Origin: Flavobacterium hercynium
Lineage (GTDB): Bacteria > Bacteroidota > Bacteroidia > Flavobacteriales > Flavobacteriaceae
Direction: 5' to 3'
Length of the DNA stretch: 64,000 nucleotides
Assembly (NCBI RefSeq): GCF_002217285.1
Contig: NZ_MUGW01000012.1
Span: 62,001-126,000 of the forward strand
The notes beneath the pieces were generated by a model. That model was not told where the DNA came from, ran no database searches, and saw only the letters and a list, made by a program, of their open reading frames with translations. Below, piece by piece: positions 9,242 through 17,545 of this stretch (positions are counted from its first letter, which is position 1; every line of letters begins with the position of its first letter). Made by a program: the position numbers and the translations under genes.

Positions 9242-9331
9242 AGTAGTGGCTGGATATCACGGGCTATAAGTCCCGAAGGGTGGGCAAGGGAAGCGCAGTC
9301 CATTATGCGCACGGGGTATCAGGACGCTACT
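9242..9331 (+). other. oriT-like inverted repeat, copy 1 (no relaxase beside it)
   Basis: An imperfect outer inverted repeat (AGTAGTGGCTGGATA at 9242-9256 against TATCAGGACGCTACT near 9317-9331) encloses the block ATAAGTCCCGAAGGGTG (9266-9282) and a hairpin GCGCA..TGCGC. It also encloses CATTATGC (9301-9308). The same two blocks, in the same order and with similar spacing, occur at 44773-44789 and 44812-44819 inside a similar but differently sequenced inverted repeat just upstream of a relaxase operon. Here no mobilization genes follow, so this looks like the leftover of a lost mobilizable element. The transfer-origin role is an inference. Confidence 0.45.
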
Positions 9332-9484
9332 ATCTTAGCTGCCCTTTTAGTCCGTTTCGAATGAAAATGCATTATATTATTATAAAACCTGAAGTATCAG
9401 AAAGTAATCAGAAAGGCTGCCTGCAGTGGAGAAGTATCTGGCAGCAGAGCTGGTATTATAATTGTCTGACTGCACACCAGAATA

Positions 9485-9522
9485 AAAAAACCTCCTGAGA
9501 CTGTCAGTCCGGAGGTTTTTTA
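9485..9522. terminator. Rho-independent terminator (bidirectional)
   Basis: AAACCTCC pairs with GGAGGTTT across a 15-base loop that can form an inner CTGA/TCAG stem. T-runs flank both sides (A-run on the left, T-run on the right). It lies between the oriT-like remnant and the 3' end of the minus-strand gene at 9610 and can serve either strand. The rest of 9332-9609 shows nothing I can support beyond short open frames. Confidence 0.7.
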
Positions 9523-9609
9523 TAACAGATAAATTTGTTATTCTTTTTAAGTGATTTCATGTCCTGTCCAAAAGATCTGAACAGCGGGTAAATCTGCTAC
9601 AGAACAGTA

Positions 9610-11589
9610 TTATTTTTTTATGCTGTTCTCAAGCTCCTGAGCCCTTTCATTTTCTATTCCTAAACGTGCGGCAAACCTGTTTAATATTCTTCTTTCTTTT
9701 TCAGTGATTTCACCTTCTGCTAAAAGTTCCTGATATTCTTCGAGATATTCTTTCTCATTATTGCTTAAATTTCTGGTGGCCATCATTGACTTTTCTAACT
9801 GATCAGCCCTGTCTTTTAGGATTCCTTTTTTTTCTCTGAATCTTTCCAGAAAAGATCTCTCCCTGTCACTTATTTCATTACCATCTTCGAGCATGTGTTT
9901 TAATTCGTCCATGTATTCTTTCTCTGCATCATCAGAAATTATGGAAACCTGCTGCTCAGCATTTGGGGAGATATGATTCTCCGTTAAATTTTCAACAGAT
10001 TCAAATTCAATTTCAATTTCCCATTCCACAGATTCATTCTGATTAAAATTTTCTTCGACAAGCTGATTAATATTTACAGATGCATCTGTAAAAAAGTTTT
10101 TAAAAGCCAGTTTTATATTATTTTTTTCAGATGCACTCAGTGCAAGTGAATTCTTCAGACTTATTACCTCGTGATGCTGCAGTATATTACCACTGACTCT
10201 TTGCTGGTATAATCTGTGCCAGGTCAGTTCATTGGGATACCAGATCAGATCCCAGGGGATGTATGGTGCTTTTACAGGATTAAAGAGTTGCGTTTTTGAT
10301 CGTGAATTTAAAGTTTCTGCCTGACCGGAAGACCGGGTTTCGTTTTCCATGGCGGCACTTCCTGTATTTTTAACAGGTCCTTTTCCCAGACCTAAAGATA
10401 AATCTGCGACCAGAGTGCTATTTTTGTTCCTGCCGGAGCTGTTTTCCTTTACGATTCGGTATGTTATTTTTTTTGCACCCAGACACTGGACGAAGTAGAA
10501 AAACTCATCAAAACGGTCTGCTGACAGACCTGCCTCAAAATTTGAAAATGATAAATAAGAGCCCTTTATAAAAGGGTGTGCGACATATAATTCATTACTC
10601 TTTGCATAAGAATTTTCAAATAGTAAGCCCTTTGGGAGACTGTTTTTATCCAGAACAATGAAAGTGTCAGGAGGTGTTTCTTTTAATTCGTCACTAATAA
10701 GAATTACTTTTCTTTCTGAAATATGCATTTCCAGAAATTCAGCATTAAACCGCTCAGATAATTCAGAAATCTGTTTTTTATGCTCTAATTTGCTCTCTGT
10801 CGTTTTACTGAGTTTAAGTGCTTTTTTTGCATATATAATAGCACTATACAGCTGATTAAGATCATCATGAATGTGAGCTTTAATAGAATACCAAAATTCA
10901 AGATCAGTATCCTCGTCGGAGTCATTTATAATATTGTCTGCGATTTTTAATGCCTCGGTACTTTCGTTTTTCAGAGACAGGGCAAGTACTAAATAGTACT
11001 CTAAAGCATAATATATAATCTCATCACCATGTGTGGCAATAAAATTATCATAAATGGAGATTATTTTTGTAGCATATTCGTGTTTCTGACTTTCTTCTAA
11101 TTGTGCTACTTTTGTGAAATCATATAATCCCGTTATTTCATTTATGGCTATATCGAGGCATTTGTCTACATCATATGCGAAATGGCCTGAAGAGATCCTA
11201 TCATTAAAAAAATCTTTGATGATTTCCCTGTGTATAGCTGTAAGGTCATTTTTTGACTCCAGTCCAAAAAAGCGTGAAGGAATTGTGGCACATCTGTCGC
11301 CTTTTAAATCATAAAGATAAAAAAAGGAATCAGGACTAAAATAGGCACGTGAAATTTCATCGAAATCAAACCTGCTTACTTGCTTATTCTCATTTACCAG
11401 TGCAATAAAAGCAGGTGTTATAACAAGTGCTTCTGCCTTTCCCTTTTTCTTCCATAAGTAATTTATTTCGGAATCATCTGGTAATTTTAAATCCGCTAAT
11501 GCACTTTTAAGAAGGGCGTCGGGAATAGTATCGTTGTAGACATTGGTCACACCGTTAAGGTTTGCTATTTCTGAAAAATCGAATTTCAT
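9610..11589 (-). CDS. PH-like/TPR-like protein with two C-terminal helical repeats
   Basis: 659 residues, soluble. Residues ~30-130 form a beta-rich segment (LVITPAFIALVNENKQVSRFD) like a bacterial PH-type domain, and ~165-280 read as TPR-like helix pairs. A middle region (~300-410) is of unknown type, and a Ser/Asn-rich linker follows at ~415-450. The C-terminus holds two copies of a ~45-residue helical motif with the signature E-I-[ST]-x-[RK]-E-R-x-[FI]-L-x-R-F and RA-x-x-L-E, near 555-600 and 615-655. These motifs recur in Bacteroidota proteins as interaction or sensor modules. No catalytic residues are evident. It is 12 nt downstream of the small zinc-finger gene, so the two form an operon. 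Function unknown; a signalling or sensing role is a guess. Confidence 0.7.
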   Translation of the reverse strand: MKFDFSEIANLNGVTNVYNDTIPDALLKSALADLKLPDDSEINYLWKKKGKAEALVITPAFIALVNENKQVSRFDFDEISRAYFSPDSFFYLYDLKGDRCATIPSRFFGLESKNDLTAIHREIIKDFFNDRISSGHFAYDVDKCLDIAINEITGLYDFTKVAQLEESQKHEYATKIISIYDNFIATHGDEIIYYALEYYLVLALSLKNESTEALKIADNIINDSDEDTDLEFWYSIKAHIHDDLNQLYSAIIYAKKALKLSKTTESKLEHKKQISELSERFNAEFLEMHISERKVILISDELKETPPDTFIVLDKNSLPKGLLFENSYAKSNELYVAHPFIKGSYLSFSNFEAGLSADRFDEFFYFVQCLGAKKITYRIVKENSSGRNKNSTLVADLSLGLGKGPVKNTGSAAMENETRSSGQAETLNSRSKTQLFNPVKAPYIPWDLIWYPNELTWHRLYQQRVSGNILQHHEVISLKNSLALSASEKNNIKLAFKNFFTDASVNINQLVEENFNQNESVEWEIEIEFESVENLTENHISPNAEQQVSIISDDAEKEYMDELKHMLEDGNEISDRERSFLERFREKKGILKDRADQLEKSMMATRNLSNNEKEYLEEYQELLAEGEITEKERRILNRFAARLGIENERAQELENSIKK

Positions 11590-11601
11590 TTCTTTATTTT
11601 T

Positions 11602-11847
11602 TTATAGTACTGGTACGTGTTTTCCTTTTCCTGTGCCATTTGGGTGTCTGTGGCAGGAATTTCCGGTAAGGGCTGAAATGGTTGATGAAGAGGTTCCGCA
11701 GTACTTACAGCTATACTGGGTTTTTTCGGTTCCTTCATAGAGTTTATGTTTTCCTTTTCCGTCAGGGTGACGGTGACAGGAGTTTGCAGTCAGACCTGCA
11801 ATGCCGGAACTTTTTGTCCCACAGTATTCGCAATAGTAATTTGGCAT
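11602..11847 (-). CDS. Small protein with two tandem zinc-finger-like repeats
   Basis: 81 residues made of two copies of a ~36-residue unit: YYCEYCGTKSSGIAGLT-x-NSCHRHP at 4-28 and YSCKYCGTSSSTISALT-x-NSCHRHP at 45-69. Each ends in G-K-G-K-H. Each unit offers Cys-x2-Cys and Cys-x-x-His, so it should bind one zinc ion. The second repeat is nearly identical to the first, which points to a recent internal duplication. Similar short double-finger proteins occur in other Bacteroidota, but I know of no function for them. It precedes the PH/TPR-like gene by 12 nt in the same direction. The 290 bases upstream (11848-12137) show no feature I can support. Confidence 0.75.
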   Translation of the reverse strand: MPNYYCEYCGTKSSGIAGLTANSCHRHPDGKGKHKLYEGTEKTQYSCKYCGTSSSTISALTGNSCHRHPNGTGKGKHVPVL

Positions 11848-12137
11848 ATATTATTTTTAATGTATTAATTTACAAATGCTGATCGTAGAGATATAAATTC
11901 TTGGTAAAAGCAGTAGAAATTTTAATTTTTTTGATAGTTCCAAAATATGAACTGCTTTCATTACTGCTAATATAGAATTAATTCTAGTAGAACGGATATA
12001 TTATTTAATTTGAAATTACTTATAGGACTAGATATGAGAGACGTTTTATTTATTCCTTTAAGTGGTTAAACTACCAGAACAATTTAAACATACAGCACAA
12101 TAGTAATCGAGTAAATTCTGTTTGAAATGAAATAATA

Positions 12138-14090
12138 TTATTTTATTTTTCGGCATTTCTCTTTCCCTTCCTTTGAATTTGCAACTTTAGATCCAGGGAT
12201 AAGCCAGCAGCAGCTATTGTCATCTTTTATCGCTATGTAATGTTTAATGCTGTATTCCAGTAGCCGGTCTTCTTTTATAATTCTTTGTTTCCATCGGGGC
12301 ATATTTTCCGGAATTTCATAATTCTTAATGATATCTGATAAATTTTGATCTGTGAGCTGAATAATTAATTCTTTAAGATATTTTCTAAAATTATTCTGGT
12401 ATGCAAAATTTTTTAAATCATTCGTACTTGCTATTAAACACCTTTTTGGTGCATTGACTGCATGAAGCCAGGACCACCAATAGTTGTAAAATTGATTATC
12501 ATCTATTGTCATTAACCCTCTTCGGAAATCATTCGAAATATCTTCATCGTCAATGTATTCTGTAAATACGTCTTTTATTCTGTTGAGTTTAATGCCATCA
12601 AATTTCTCAGGATTATTACTGTAATCAGTACAATGTAAAGCGAAACTAATTCTGCCTCTGCAAAAATCAGTGTCTTCTGTTTCAAACAGTACAGTTCTAT
12701 TGTTATCTGTAAACTGAATGACTGAAGATTTTGTAATTTCTTCCTGAGTCTGCGATGCTGCAAACCGCGAAGTTAATTTCTGTGTTTTCAGGAACAGGTA
12801 AATATCGTTAGAGCCCTTTTTTAATTCTTTTATCAGGGCAATAGCCCCCGTAAATGTTTCAGAACTATCAATAGTTGAATTGTAGACAATATTTCGGATC
12901 ACTCTCATCCAGTCGTTAAAAGAGTTGTAAGTAGTATTTTCGTTTCTGTTCAAAAGAAATTCTGTCTGTGCGTAAAAAAGAACTATCTGTGGGTATGTTA
13001 TAGTAGCCTTTTTTACAATTACCTCAAAGAAGTTTTTTGAATCCTTATTATCAAGGTATTGCCAGAAAGGAAAATCAAATTCAAAAGTTGCAGGTTTTAC
13101 ATCATGATAAAGATCCAGAACAGATTTTAAATAATTAAAGGAATCTTGGTCAAAGTCGTTAACATCAATTTCATTAGAATTGTTAAATATTTTCTGAATC
13201 AGATCTTTATCCTCTTTTGTTGTCATTAATACAATACTGATAAACTTTAAGAAAATGGTATCAAATAAGTTGTCTTTATTTCTGTAGGGCCAGAATAAAT
13301 TGGTCCATGTGGTATCAATTTTATGAGAAAATTTTTCAACGGGATTTTCAATTTGTAATTCCCAGTTGTTTTGTAATGCGGCTCGTTCCAGTAAAGCCTT
13401 AAAATTTTCGAAAGCAGTAAGTGTTTTTCCTCGGGCATTCATTTTAATATAGAGATCGTCTGATAAGCCAAAGTTCTTCAGCTCGATATAATTGAATTTT
13501 ATTTTTCCTTCTGTTAATTTTTCCAGACCATTTTCAGTATGCATAAACATCTGATGTATTGCATCTAACATCACAAGCATTGCTTTTATTGTCGGGTCTT
13601 TTTTCCACGAAAGAAAAAACCAGGAGGAATTGATTATTGTTTTCGAGACCTCATTGTTTTCAGAAGCAGCACTGTAATCTGATTTTAGTAATTTTTTAAA
13701 ATCAATACCAATATGAATTAATGAAGCGCAAAATTCTCTGGAACTTGTACGGGTCTCATATGTGAAATTGCTTAATTTATCTTTAAGATTATGTGATGTG
13801 GTTTCTTTGCAGGCAAAATACCAGTGCAGCAAGAACAGCGTGGTTAACCGCTGCTGACCATCCAGTGGCTGCAGGAATTCATCCTCTTTATTACCATAAA
13901 TAAAATCTAATTCAACATCTTTATTATTATGAATAGAATTATAAAAAGTAGTCAGGATTTTATTTCTTATAATACTTTCCTCTGATCTTCCCTGTGCATA
14001 ATCTCTTTGGATTATCGGAATTTCAATCTTTGTGTTTTTAATTAACTCAAGAAAGGTTAGTTTTTGAGAGGTTTCTGTAATATTGCTCAT
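12138..14090 (-). CDS. DUF262 (GmrS-like) protein without an evident HNH domain
   Basis: 650 residues. The N-terminal DUF262 domain, a ParB/Srx-like fold that hydrolyses NTP in GmrSD-type modification-dependent enzymes, is marked by IPIIQRDYAQGR (24-35) and the signature LDGQQRLTTLFLLHW (Asp77-Arg81). The rest is helical. I do not find the DUF1524-type D-x-E-H-I nuclease motif that the next gene has. The start lies 12 nt after the stop of that gene, in the same direction. Tandem DUF262 pairs are common in defence islands, and the pair may act as one complex in which only the partner cleaves DNA (inference). Confidence 0.85.
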   Translation of the reverse strand: MSNITETSQKLTFLELIKNTKIEIPIIQRDYAQGRSEESIIRNKILTTFYNSIHNNKDVELDFIYGNKEDEFLQPLDGQQRLTTLFLLHWYFACKETTSHNLKDKLSNFTYETRTSSREFCASLIHIGIDFKKLLKSDYSAASENNEVSKTIINSSWFFLSWKKDPTIKAMLVMLDAIHQMFMHTENGLEKLTEGKIKFNYIELKNFGLSDDLYIKMNARGKTLTAFENFKALLERAALQNNWELQIENPVEKFSHKIDTTWTNLFWPYRNKDNLFDTIFLKFISIVLMTTKEDKDLIQKIFNNSNEIDVNDFDQDSFNYLKSVLDLYHDVKPATFEFDFPFWQYLDNKDSKNFFEVIVKKATITYPQIVLFYAQTEFLLNRNENTTYNSFNDWMRVIRNIVYNSTIDSSETFTGAIALIKELKKGSNDIYLFLKTQKLTSRFAASQTQEEITKSSVIQFTDNNRTVLFETEDTDFCRGRISFALHCTDYSNNPEKFDGIKLNRIKDVFTEYIDDEDISNDFRRGLMTIDDNQFYNYWWSWLHAVNAPKRCLIASTNDLKNFAYQNNFRKYLKELIIQLTDQNLSDIIKNYEIPENMPRWKQRIIKEDRLLEYSIKHYIAIKDDNSCCWLIPGSKVANSKEGKEKCRKIK

Positions 14091-14102
14091 TCAGTATAAT
14101 TT

Positions 14103-15764
14103 TTAAGAATAAATTTTAATTGTATTGATGATGTCAGATAAATAGGTACTTCTATCCGAATCATTCCAGAATGTCATCTGAATAACCTCGGGATTATAGA
14201 ATTTCATAAATACATTTTTTGTACAGACGGGAATAAAGATTCCCTGTTTATCCCTGGTTATAATAGTACTTCGTTTTACAGGAAAAACAGCATTTTTATA
14301 GCTTCTGTTTGTACTGGCATCCAGAAGAACTAAATTCGAAATATCATTAACGTCCTCATGGACATTTTGTTCATTAAAGTAATTCAGCACTTCACTAAAT
14401 ATTTCTTTAAAGTGATCTGGAGTGTATGTATTAATTTTTTCTGTTAACTGAAGGTCTCTTATATGTTTTGATGCCTGTGTAAGCCAGTCTTTCTGATGCT
14501 GCTCTGTTTTCGGCATTTCCTCGGCTATTGCTGAAATATGTTCAACATCCCATTTTTCCTTTTTGAAACGGTCAAAGGGAAAACGGCTGGTTTCCTGCGT
14601 ATTATTAAGCATTGTCTGTATATTATGGAGCAGTAATATGCGTCTTACACTCTGCAGGTTCTTATATTCCAGTTCTTCGATATTGCGGTCTGCTTTTTCA
14701 GATATCCTTTGATTAATATACTCAATATACTCTGATTTTGTTTTCTTATCTTTATTTCGGATAATTTCCTTCAGGTCTGAACCCGATGCTATCAGGAAAC
14801 CTATCTTGTGATAAAGCTCTCTGTCCTGAAACCATTCTTCTAATGTCTGGTAAAATCTTTTTACTGCCAGCCAGTTATCTGAAATTTCTTTTTCAGTTCT
14901 GTTTTTAAAAATATCATTGAAAAATCTGAATGTGTAGTGTTCGTCAGAATCTTCAGGTTTATCAGACATCAATTCAAATATGTATTCTATCCTTGTAGAA
15001 AAATCACTTTCATTATTATTTAAAAAATACCAGAAAGATTCATTTTGCAATGCATATTCCATTTTATCCCATTCAGCAGCAATTTCAAACTGTTTTAACC
15101 TGATTTTAATTTTATCTTTATTCTTGTCTCCAAAGTTTTTGCTGTTTAAAAATAAAGCTTTAATTAACTCTGAGTTGGTAAGACGTATTTTTCCCAGATT
15201 GATTCTTGTAAACATTTCAATAGAATCCATATCAGTAATCTCATACCAGATTACTTTTGTGCAAAACATAAATTTTGACTCAAACTGGCCTATATCAAAG
15301 TTTTCATCCTGCTTGCCAAACCATTTTGCGATGGTATTGTAGGCAGAAGAAATAAAAAAATAATCAATATTGGACTTATCTATTTTTTCTTCAAAAAGGT
15401 GGTTCTTTAAAAATTCTGCAGAGCCTTCTCTGGTTTCATATTCTAATTTGAATAAAGTTTTTCTCCTGTTTTCAGCATATCCCTGATTTAAATAATGCAG
15501 AATTAAATAAATAGTGGTTAATCGCTGTTGCCCGTCAATTACGTCCCATTGATTATTTATATTTTTTACTATGATGGGCTGTAAACAATACCAGGTTTTC
15601 TTATCTGAATCCGGAATCTCTTTTGGTACAAACTCTGTTATATCGTTTAACAGATCCTCTACCTGCTGGCTGGTCCATCTGTAACCTCTCTGATAAGCCG
15701 GAATAAAAAAGTTTTCCCCGAGCATATTACTTACACTTTTTAAAGCAATATAGTTTTCTTGCAT
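14103..15764 (-). CDS. GmrSD-like DUF262/DUF1524 nuclease
   Basis: 553 residues. DUF262 occupies the N-terminal ~230 residues, with FIPAYQRGYRW (20-30) and VIDGQQRLTTIYLILH (Asp77-Arg81). The C-terminal ~170 residues match DUF1524: KWDVEHI (~405), the His-containing HNH-like motif, and farther on the NLVLLDASTNRSYKN segment that completes the metal-finger nuclease fold. GmrSD enzymes are type IV restriction enzymes that use NTP and cleave DNA with modified bases. It is preceded at 5 nt by the HD-domain gene and followed at 12 nt by a second DUF262 gene, giving a compact three-gene unit downstream of the R-M cluster. Confidence 0.87.
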   Translation of the reverse strand: MQENYIALKSVSNMLGENFFIPAYQRGYRWTSQQVEDLLNDITEFVPKEIPDSDKKTWYCLQPIIVKNINNQWDVIDGQQRLTTIYLILHYLNQGYAENRRKTLFKLEYETREGSAEFLKNHLFEEKIDKSNIDYFFISSAYNTIAKWFGKQDENFDIGQFESKFMFCTKVIWYEITDMDSIEMFTRINLGKIRLTNSELIKALFLNSKNFGDKNKDKIKIRLKQFEIAAEWDKMEYALQNESFWYFLNNNESDFSTRIEYIFELMSDKPEDSDEHYTFRFFNDIFKNRTEKEISDNWLAVKRFYQTLEEWFQDRELYHKIGFLIASGSDLKEIIRNKDKKTKSEYIEYINQRISEKADRNIEELEYKNLQSVRRILLLHNIQTMLNNTQETSRFPFDRFKKEKWDVEHISAIAEEMPKTEQHQKDWLTQASKHIRDLQLTEKINTYTPDHFKEIFSEVLNYFNEQNVHEDVNDISNLVLLDASTNRSYKNAVFPVKRSTIITRDKQGIFIPVCTKNVFMKFYNPEVIQMTFWNDSDRSTYLSDIINTIKIYS

Positions 15765-15769
15765 TGTTA

Positions 15770-16813
15770 TTATTTAAATATTAGTTCAAAACTATTTTTG
15801 GATGTTTTAATATCAAGATTAATCCAGTTATCAAAGGATTTTAATTTCTCTTTCATTTTGCAAAAGTCCAGGCTGGACTGTTCGTTATAAGAAACTTCAA
15901 CGGATTCGGACTTAAAGTCAAAATATAAGTTTTCCAGAATGTACTGGTCGCTGAATTTGTCGTCTCTGTAGGTTTTTAACGGCTCAATAGTATCTACTAT
16001 TGCTAAAAGATAGAAAAGAGGAAAATCAGCAAATTTTATTTTTTGGAACGAAATTAACTGATGTAAATTGTATTTTTCGTAAACGGGTTCCATTCCTTTT
16101 TGCGGAAGCCAGATATTATGTAAAGAAATGGCACAGGCAGCAAGCAGGTATTGCTTTTCTAAATTTTCACCCCAGAATAAGTTATCCTCATTAATCAGTT
16201 TTTTTTCACGTCTTATTTTTACAAGTCTGTCATAAAGCAAAATTCCTCCGACTATTCCATGATCCGCAACTTTCCAGACTTCTTTTCTATAAGTGAAATA
16301 ATCTGCCCTTGAATCCTGTAAAGGTTTGCAGTTTGCCACTGTATTTATATCTAACAGAAAGTGATCAATCTGGAAATGTTTTTTTAATTCATCAAGAGAA
16401 ACTACATCTTGAAGCGCGTTTCCCATTTCCATCTGATAGGCATTATCATGGAAAAGAGCAATCAAAAACCAGATAAATGGAAATGTACTATAGCCGGGGT
16501 CGTTATTTTCTAACTTATATTTTTTGTGTAAATCAGTATTATAATAAAAAAGAATTCCTAAAAAAAACACGGAATTAATATGATTTGGCAATCTGATCTG
16601 ATCCACAAAAACTCCTGTTGTCTTAAGAACTTTAATTTTTCCCCCTCTTTTAAAATATCTTTTAATAAAATTTTTATGATTAAATACTGATACCGACTCA
16701 GTAAATGGGTTTGTAATATTATTAAACCTGTCAATACCATTATAGTAATCCCACTTTTCAACTGGAATTGAGTTTATCAGGCTTAGAAGTGACTGAGACG
16801 TATTTTTTTTCAT
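15770..16813 (-). CDS. HD-domain phosphohydrolase-like protein
   Basis: 347 residues. A possible metal site of the HD superfamily is visible: His78 (LPNHINSVFFLG), His122-Asp123 (IALFHDNAYQ), His185 (VADHGIVGG), His232 (AISLHNIW) and an Asp near 269 (LAIVDTIEP). HD enzymes hydrolyse nucleotides or cyclic nucleotides and several are known antiphage effectors, but the substrate here cannot be told from sequence. It sits 5 nt upstream of the DUF262/DUF1524 gene on the same strand, so it is likely to be part of that system. It is 168 bases downstream of vsr. The length is ordinary for the superfamily and no signal peptide is seen. Confidence 0.72.
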   Translation of the reverse strand: MKKNTSQSLLSLINSIPVEKWDYYNGIDRFNNITNPFTESVSVFNHKNFIKRYFKRGGKIKVLKTTGVFVDQIRLPNHINSVFFLGILFYYNTDLHKKYKLENNDPGYSTFPFIWFLIALFHDNAYQMEMGNALQDVVSLDELKKHFQIDHFLLDINTVANCKPLQDSRADYFTYRKEVWKVADHGIVGGILLYDRLVKIRREKKLINEDNLFWGENLEKQYLLAACAISLHNIWLPQKGMEPVYEKYNLHQLISFQKIKFADFPLFYLLAIVDTIEPLKTYRDDKFSDQYILENLYFDFKSESVEVSYNEQSSLDFCKMKEKLKSFDNWINLDIKTSKNSFELIFK

Positions 16814-16981
16814 AAATGGTTTATATTGCGGTTACTTCCGAAGTGTTGTTCTTCTTACGAAAAAGATTTTTAAAATTCTTCTTCCAGAAAGGCAGTTATT
16901 TTTAGTGCTGTTCAGATCGGGTTTATTTACTATTTTGCACTTTTCCAGATGTTTTAATACGACTGAATATTTATGCTAAGG

Positions 16982-17392
16982 TTAATTGGCTTTAAGCATA
17001 GTTTCTATAGCAAGGATAACTTTTTCAAGATTTGTAATGACCTCCCTGGACCAGAATCTCAGAATTTTCCATCCTTCATCAGTTAATTTTTCGTTTACCT
17101 GCTGATCTCTTTCCATATTACGCAGAATTTTTTTTTCCCAGAATTCAGAATTCGTCGCTGGTTTCTTTTTTGTGGCAAAATCTTTTCCATGAAAAAATTC
17201 ACTGTCAATAAAAATTGCCACTTTAAGTTTCTTAAAAGTAAAATCAGGTTTGCCAAAAACTGATTTATTGTTCTTTCGGTACCTGTAACCTCTTGACCAA
17301 AGCGATTTTGCCATTAAAAGTTCAGGTTTTGTTCCTGAAGACTTAATGGCACGCATGTTTTTTGATCTTTGCTGAGGGTTATGAACATCCAT
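16982..17392 (-). CDS. vsr: Very short patch repair endonuclease (Vsr)
   Basis: 136 residues, full length for Vsr. The N-terminus has RSKNMRAIKSSGTKPE, the family's DNA-contacting opening. The catalytic region reads GKPDFTFKKLKVAIFID with Asp50, followed by His68 in EFFHG, equivalent to the metal-binding Asp and His of E. coli Vsr. Vsr nicks T:G mismatches that arise when 5-methylcytosine deaminates, so it pairs with the cytosine-5 methyltransferase encoded upstream (25653-27302) in the same direction. It also belongs to MORC-type R-M clusters as a standard member. It is separated from AIPR by 153 bases, and 16814-16981 holds nothing clear. Confidence 0.93.
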   Translation of the reverse strand: MDVHNPQQRSKNMRAIKSSGTKPELLMAKSLWSRGYRYRKNNKSVFGKPDFTFKKLKVAIFIDSEFFHGKDFATKKKPATNSEFWEKKILRNMERDQQVNEKLTDEGWKILRFWSREVITNLEKVILAIETMLKAN

Positions 17393-17545
17393 ATAAACAA
17401 TAATTTTTTCAGATAATTATATTTTCTTCATCAGTCACTTTTTACCGGATTATCTTAATCCGTTCCACATAATACTTTCCCTGGTTTTTCTGTCGTAACT
17501 TAACCATCCGGATAAATGACATCAGCCAATAACAGAAGATCTTTT

